NCBI GenBank assembly: GCA_937967875.1
Contig: CALBTQ010000195.1
Coordinates: 1 to 16,287, forward strand
Direction: 5' to 3'
Source: an uncultured Pseudomonadota bacterium
GTDB lineage: Bacteria; Lernaellota; Lernaellaia; Lernaellales; Lernaellaceae
DNA length: 16,287 nt
The position numbers and the translations under genes are program-made. Positions 7,510-16,287 of this stretch are shown one piece after another. The notes below the pieces were generated by a model that worked only from the letters and a program-made list of their open reading frames with translations, searched no databases and had not been told where the DNA came from. Every line of letters begins with the position of its first letter. Positions within the stretch are counted from its first letter, which is position 1.

Positions 7510-7574
7510 TGGCACACGGGAAAAGGAGTCGCTTTCTTGTGTGCCACACTTTTGGCGATAGCCAAAGGTGTGCC
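7510..7574 (+). repeat. Overlapping, mutually exclusive hairpins
   Basis: TGGCACAC (7510-7517) pairs perfectly with GTGTGCCA (7539-7546). Part of the second arm also belongs to a longer 12-base-pair stem, 7545-7556 with 7561-7572, and GTGTGCC recurs at 7568-7574 so it could pair with the first arm. Only one arrangement can form at a time. No T run follows and no gene starts nearby, so a switch function is not supported. Confidence 0.5.
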
Positions 7575-7747
7575 GGTCCAAGCCGGATTTAATTAAACTC
7601 GTTTATTGCCTTCGCTCGCAACACAGTGTCATTCGCCGCTCGTGTATCATTGCCACCGACCACGCCCATTTTTTCCAAAGCCCAGTCAGGGGCGATAGAT
7701 TTGTAGCCCGGTGCGTGAGCGCCGGGAATGAATGATCCAAGAATCGC

Positions 7748-7813
7748 CAAGCCCCGCAGGGGCGGCAGAGTGTCGAATATGACCAAGGTTTCTGCCGCCC
7801 TAAAGGGCTTGGA
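7748..7813. repeat. Nested REP-like palindromic element
   Basis: The left part (7748-7770) reads CCAAGCCC, CGCA, then GGGGCGGCAGA; the right part (7791-7813) reads TCTGCCGCCC, TAAA, GGGCTTGG. Each half forms its own GCCC/GGGC hairpin, and the two halves are inverted repeats of each other around a 20-base centre. This is the layout of paired REP (BIME-like) elements. No REP-associated transposase is in the window. Confidence 0.6.
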
Positions 7814-8149
7814 TATTTCGCTTTCATCCTGGGGCTCACGCCCCAGACTACAATCTTTCGCCTCTAACGAGACTCATGAAGGAAAGCGACACACCCCAAA
7901 CAAACCGAAATAAACAACGATCTATTTTCTTAATGGGCATGAAATAATCCATCTTCCGTCATAGGCTGAAAATACTAACTAGTTTCAAGCACGCCATTAT
8001 TCACCACTATACAAAGACGCTTGACTCATTATGCAAAACAAGGGCACTGTTGATGTGTCAGCGCAATAAGCGCGTTTCCCGGCGAACGCTTTTTTCACGC
8101 CGGGACGCGCTTCGGCAACCAAAAATAAACGTTAAGACAGGAGAGAACA

Positions 8150-10708
<2,559 letters not shown>

Positions 10709-10722
10709 AAACCGGAAACGTC

Positions 10723-10759
10723 AAACGGGGATGCGAGGTGATCGCGTCCCCGTTTTTTT
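10723..10759 (+). terminator. Rho-independent terminator of the caspase-like lipoprotein gene
   Basis: AAACGGGGA (10723-10731) pairs with TCCCCGTTT, and an inner GCGA/TCGC stem with loop GGTGA extends the hairpin. It is followed by a run of T to 10759. It begins 15 bases after the stop codon at 10708. Confidence 0.9.
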
Positions 10760-11357
10760 CGGACGCCGACTGCCCTCATCCCCGGAGGGGCGGAGGAATC
10801 TTTGACGATCGGTATCGGATCGGCCACGGCAAGCTGTATCAAAAACTGAACATGATCGACCGTTCCGTCGGCGGCGGGAATTACCTGCACCCCTTTCAGG
10901 GGTTTGCTTGAGGTTGCCGCGTCTTATACCAGGGCTTCGCCCTTCGCTATTGACCTGCGCCCTGCGGGCTTGAAGAACCTACGCGGAAATCCTTTTCAAC
11001 GCAGTTCAAAAATGCGGGGACACGAAGAAATCGAGTCCCTGATTTTTTCTTGCCCTCGCCCGGTGGGAGAGGCTCGGCCGCCGGCCCGGGGCGAGGGCTC
11101 GCCTTCCCGACTTCCGAATTGACCTGTCCGGACCGCCAAAGCCCCAGAGGGGCGGAAGGTCAGTAGCGAAGGGCGAAGCCCTGGAAATCGCGGACCACCC
11201 AAAGAAAAAAGCCCCGGAGGGGCGCAGGAATCTTTGACGATTCGTATCAACGGGCTTGCCTACACCCCGTTATGCTCGCGCATTTCTTGCGCTCGCAAAA
11301 CAGTGCCACCCCGCATTGGCGTAATTCCGCGTTCGAAATTCGCCGTTCCGCATTGGC
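10760..11357. other. Intergenic region of nested repeats, no gene seen
   Basis: About 600 bases without a supported gene, between the caspase-like gene (plus strand) and the TonB receptor (minus strand), which converge here. It holds direct repeats 10780-10809 and 11212-11241, inverted repeats 10929-10956 and 11157-11184, a 10-base-pair palindrome GCCCTCGCCC (11052-11061) with GGGCGAGGGC (11089-11098), and many short GCCCC/GGGGC hairpins. Near 11315-11357 the motif CCGCATTGGC occurs twice. No terminator for the TonB operon could be identified. Confidence 0.7.
10780..11241. repeat. Composite repeat: 30-base direct repeats enclosing 28-base inverted repeats
   Basis: The outer copies 10780-10809 and 11212-11241 begin CCCCGGAGGGGCG and end AGGAATCTTTGACGAT, with one mismatch in 30. 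Between them, 10929-10956 and 11157-11184 are inverted copies starting CCAGGGCTTCGCCCTTCGCT, one mismatch in 28. The arrangement resembles a non-autonomous mobile or REP-type mosaic; no transposase is present. Confidence 0.75.
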
Positions 11358-13352
11358 TCAGAAATCCATCCCCACGCCGGCGAACAATTCGCGGCCCGGA
11401 GCCGGTTTTTCGGGCGCCGGTTCGTAGTAGACGTCGAAGAGGTTCTTGCCTTCGCAGAAAACTTCGAGCTTCGTGCGGCCCGCGTCCCAGGCGAAGGATT
11501 GCGCCAGGCGCGCGTTGGTGAAGCCGTAGGCGGGCATGGTGAGCACTTCGGGTTCCGCGCCGGATCCTTCGTACTGCCGTTCGCTGACGTAATGATGCTG
11601 CACGGCCAGGCGCGTGCCCCACGGCGCGGCGACGTATCCGCCGACATTGACGCTGTGTTCGGGGCGAAAATCGAGGCGGTCGAGCAACCGGTTTTCGCGT
11701 TTGTCCTCGGTCTGCATCCAGGTGTGGTTGACCGACAGGCCGAGCGCGTCGTCCAGCAACGTCACGTCCAGCGCGCTTTCGACGCCGGTGATCGTCGCTT
11801 CGTCGATATTCTCGTAGGTGTACTCGTTGCCGAACTCGCGTTTGCCGATCAGGTCGGTGATGTCGCTGTAGAAGTACGTCGCCTCCAACGCAATCTGGCG
11901 CAGCGGCGCGAAGCGAACGCCCGCGTCGATGTTGTTCGCCGCTTCCGGATCCAAATCCGGATTGCCCTGCGAGCCGTAGAGCGTTTTCAGATCGGGGAAG
12001 GCGCTCTTGTGCGCCGCGCCCGCGTGCAGCGTGAGCATCTCGATCGGCGTGAAGGCCAGCCCGGCCATATAATCCACCGCGCTGTCGTCCTCGCCCAGCT
12101 CGTCGTTGGGCGTTTCGGTGCGGCGGTAGAAGTGGTAGGCCGCGCCGGCGGTGAAGGCGAAGCGCCACAGTTCCACCGCGTACTCGCCGCCGCCGCTGAT
12201 CGTCTCCGCGCCGAAGTCGTACCAGTCGGCGCGATCCTCGTCCTGAATGTGCACGGTGTCGTACTTGTACAGGTTCGACAGCGTCAGCGTGCCCGCCGGG
12301 CCCAGTAGAAATTCGGGCAACAGAATGTAGCCCATCACGTTGTTGTCGTAGGTCGACACCGCGTCGCCCTCGGTGGCGATCGCCGACATCGTCGTGTCGG
12401 TGTAGCTGGTGATCGTGTTGAAGAACCGCGAGTAGAACGCGCGCCCGCGCAAGTAGAGGAAATCGGCCGGAGCCCATTCGCCGTGCAGCGACGCGGTCGT
12501 CTTGCGCCAGTCCTTGCGCCACAACGTGCCCGGCTCGATCGCCTCCATCGAGAAGGGCACGCCGCCCTCGTACTGATAATGCCCGGCCGAGGCGGTCAGG
12601 CCGTTGAGTCCGCTCTGATAGCCCACCTTGCCGGCGGCGACGAAATCGTTGAAGTCCGAGTTGAAGCGCAGATCGCCGTCCTCGTTGCGCGTCGGGTCGA
12701 AATCCTGCGACACCGGGAAACCGTCGCTGGTCGTGTATCCCGACGACAGGAAATACTCCCAGCCGCTTGCGCCGCCCAGCAGCGAGCCGTTGCCCTCGAA
12801 GGTGTTCACGTCGCCGTAGGACACGTCGAGGTGTCCGCGCGGTTCGCCCGCGCCGCGTTTGGTGATGATGTTGATGACGCCGCCCAGGGCGTTGGGCCCG
12901 TACAGCACGCTGGTCGGGCCTTTGACGATCTTGATTTTCGCGATGTCGCCGACGGGAATCTGCCGCAGGTCGAGCACGCGGAAATAGGGTTCGTACATCG
13001 GCACGCCGTCGATCAGCACGATCACGTTGCGCGGATCGAAGCCCCGCAGGCTGCCCAAGCTTTCCTGCTTGCCGTTGGCCGACAGCGAGGTGGGCGCGGT
13101 GTCCACGCGCGAACCGGGCGCGAATTGCAGCGCCTCGGCGACGTTGCGCGCGCCCATATCCTCGATCTGCTGCGCGGTGATTTCATCCAGCGACGCGACC
13201 CGCTCGGCGGGCGTGCGCTTGCCCGTGACGATGATCTCGCCGGCGGTGAACACCGGGGTGGATTCGTCCTCGTCGCTCTCCTCTTCGGCCCCGGCCCACG
13301 CCGGAGCGAGCAGGCAGACCAGCAACGTCAAGATCAACCAAACCGAACGCAT
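11358..13352 (-). CDS. TonB-dependent outer-membrane receptor
   Basis: A 664-residue receptor starting at ATG 13350-13352, chosen because GAGGAG lies just before it; a longer reading frame from 13388 would overlap the upstream gene. Signal peptide about 1-21 (ending AWAGA). EIIVTGKRTP near residue 40 fits a TonB-box region, followed by the plug domain (about 50-160) with ALQFAPGSRV, SLRGFDPRNVIVLIDGVPMY and KIVKGPTSVLYGPNALGGVI. The rest is a 22-strand beta-barrel, rich in alternating aromatic strands, ending in Phe (GVGMDF) as outer-membrane proteins do. It takes up a ligand using TonB energy; plug and barrel are BtuB/siderophore-receptor-like but the ligand is unknown. It lies 11 bases after the heme-motif lipoprotein gene, so the two are co-translated. 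Confidence 0.93.
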   Translation of the reverse strand: MRSVWLILTLLVCLLAPAWAGAEEESDEDESTPVFTAGEIIVTGKRTPAERVASLDEITAQQIEDMGARNVAEALQFAPGSRVDTAPTSLSANGKQESLGSLRGFDPRNVIVLIDGVPMYEPYFRVLDLRQIPVGDIAKIKIVKGPTSVLYGPNALGGVINIITKRGAGEPRGHLDVSYGDVNTFEGNGSLLGGASGWEYFLSSGYTTSDGFPVSQDFDPTRNEDGDLRFNSDFNDFVAAGKVGYQSGLNGLTASAGHYQYEGGVPFSMEAIEPGTLWRKDWRKTTASLHGEWAPADFLYLRGRAFYSRFFNTITSYTDTTMSAIATEGDAVSTYDNNVMGYILLPEFLLGPAGTLTLSNLYKYDTVHIQDEDRADWYDFGAETISGGGEYAVELWRFAFTAGAAYHFYRRTETPNDELGEDDSAVDYMAGLAFTPIEMLTLHAGAAHKSAFPDLKTLYGSQGNPDLDPEAANNIDAGVRFAPLRQIALEATYFYSDITDLIGKREFGNEYTYENIDEATITGVESALDVTLLDDALGLSVNHTWMQTEDKRENRLLDRLDFRPEHSVNVGGYVAAPWGTRLAVQHHYVSERQYEGSGAEPEVLTMPAYGFTNARLAQSFAWDAGRTKLEVFCEGKNLFDVYYEPAPEKPAPGRELFAGVGMDF

Positions 13353-13363
13353 CGTTCTCCTCG

Positions 13364-15820
<2,457 letters not shown>

Positions 15821-15836
15821 GATTTTTCTCCCCGGT

Positions 15837-16242
15837 TCACTCGACGGGCAGCAAGGTGATCAAGCCGCCGTTCATCCACTTGACCTGATAGGCCGACAGC
15901 GCGCTGCCCCAGGGGTGCTCGGTCCAGCCGGAGGTCAGGTCGTCATAGCGGGTGTCCCAATACAGGTAGCCCTTGAGCATCTCCTGCCAACTGGGCAGCA
16001 GCGAGATGTCCTCGTATCGTTTGATGAAAAGGTCGTAACCGTCGGTCGCGGTGAAGTCGTAGCGGAACGACTCCGGGTTGGGCGTCAGGCCGCTCTGGAT
16101 GACCAGGTCCGACAGCGACACCGCCAGCGCGCCCTGGTAGTCGTAGGTCTGCATGCCTTCGAGCAGCACCTCGACCTGCGCGTCGTCCAGCACGATGAAC
16201 ACGCTTTCGGGCCCCGACCACGGCTCGGTGATCACCGGCCCG
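15837..16242 (-). CDS. Unknown protein, 5' truncated, upstream partner of the heme-motif lipoprotein
   Basis: The C-terminal 134 residues or so of a gene whose start lies beyond the real end of the contig (adapter begins at 16243). A GTG at 16233-16235 could be read as a start but has no room for a ribosome binding site, and the frame continues through it, so the gene is treated as partial. Visible pattern: ALAVSLSDLVIQSGL, then FRYDFTATDGYDLFIKRY, WQEMLKGYLYWDTRYDDL, ending NGGLITLLPVE. The SLSDL...TDGY arrangement recalls the fold of molybdopterin-binding-like or related periplasmic binding domains, but I cannot assign a family. Stop TGA is 16 bases before the heme-motif lipoprotein start, so they form one operon with the TonB receptor. 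Confidence 0.7.
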
Positions 16243-16287
16243 AGATCGGAAGAGCGTCGTGTAGGGAAAGAGTGTAGATCTCGGTGG
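16243..16287. other. Illumina sequencing adapter, not genomic DNA
   Basis: From 16243 the sequence reads AGATCGGAAGAGCGTCGTGT and continues in agreement with the standard Illumina TruSeq universal adapter (reverse complement) to the last base. This marks the true end of the biological contig at 16242 and shows an assembly made from incompletely trimmed short reads. Confidence 0.97.

Larger units (their letters stand above)
7411..8149. other. Intergenic region rich in palindromes, no gene seen
   Basis: About 740 bases with no supported gene, lower in GC than the genes. Hairpins include 7488-7505 (TTTCGCC/GGCGAAA), 7545-7572 (12 base pairs, loop GATA), 7707-7726 and 7830-7847 (CTGGGGC/GCCCCAG), plus a large nested element at 7748-7813. 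Bases 7614-7631 share 16 of 18 positions with 11291-11308 in the other repeat region. Just upstream of the next gene lies another hairpin, CCCGGCG (8078-8084) with CGCCGGG (8098-8104). No convincing promoter was identified, although TTGACT at 8021-8026 is a possible lone -35. Confidence 0.7.

Overview
The window looks like one complete short-read contig from an uncultivated Gram-negative (diderm) bacterium of fairly high GC. It starts inside rimM and ends with 45 bases that I recognise as Illumina adapter, so real sequence stops at about 16242. TonB-dependent uptake, many lipobox proteins and dense intergenic palindromes fit a Deltaproteobacteria/Myxococcota-like lineage. Poly-aspartate linkers right after the lipobox are, from memory, common in such lineages and in candidate phyla such as Lernaellota. 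The phylum call is a guess.

Layout. (1) 1-2088, minus strand: a conserved translation/secretion operon, ffh - rpsP - khpA - rimM (partial), with a good sigma70-type promoter and a hairpin at the predicted transcript start. (2) 2440-2781: a small stand-alone PAS-domain protein. (3) 3006-5318, minus strand: an Asp-tethered LVIVD-type beta-propeller lipoprotein with a strong terminator, and a secreted alpha/beta hydrolase. (4) 5482-7306, plus strand: a tiny Cys-rich Asp-tethered lipoprotein, then a lysyl-endopeptidase-like serine protease with three oddities. Its catalytic Ser segment precedes the propeptide and the His/Asp segment (circular permutation). An in-frame UGA sits exactly at a conserved disulfide cysteine. 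It ends in an Asp-rich, Cys-clustered tail. (5) 7307-8149: a repeat- and palindrome-rich intergenic region. (6) 8150-10708: an 852-residue lipoprotein with a GEVED-type domain, an EF-hand-like loop and a caspase-fold (clan CD) His/Cys dyad, followed by a clear terminator. (7) 10709-11357: a second palindrome-rich region with nested direct and inverted repeats. (8) 11358-16242, minus strand: a tight three-gene operon of a partial unknown gene, an 818-residue Asp-tethered lipoprotein with an OB-like region and two C-terminal CXXCH heme motifs, and a TonB-dependent outer-membrane receptor.

The common theme is surface proteins tethered by aspartate runs encoded by GAY trinucleotide repeats. Six such runs occur in about 12 kb, on a propeller, two proteases, a Cys-rich mini-protein and a heme-motif protein. 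The best candidates for undescribed biology are the permuted, UGA-containing protease and the heme-motif lipoprotein/TonB receptor operon.
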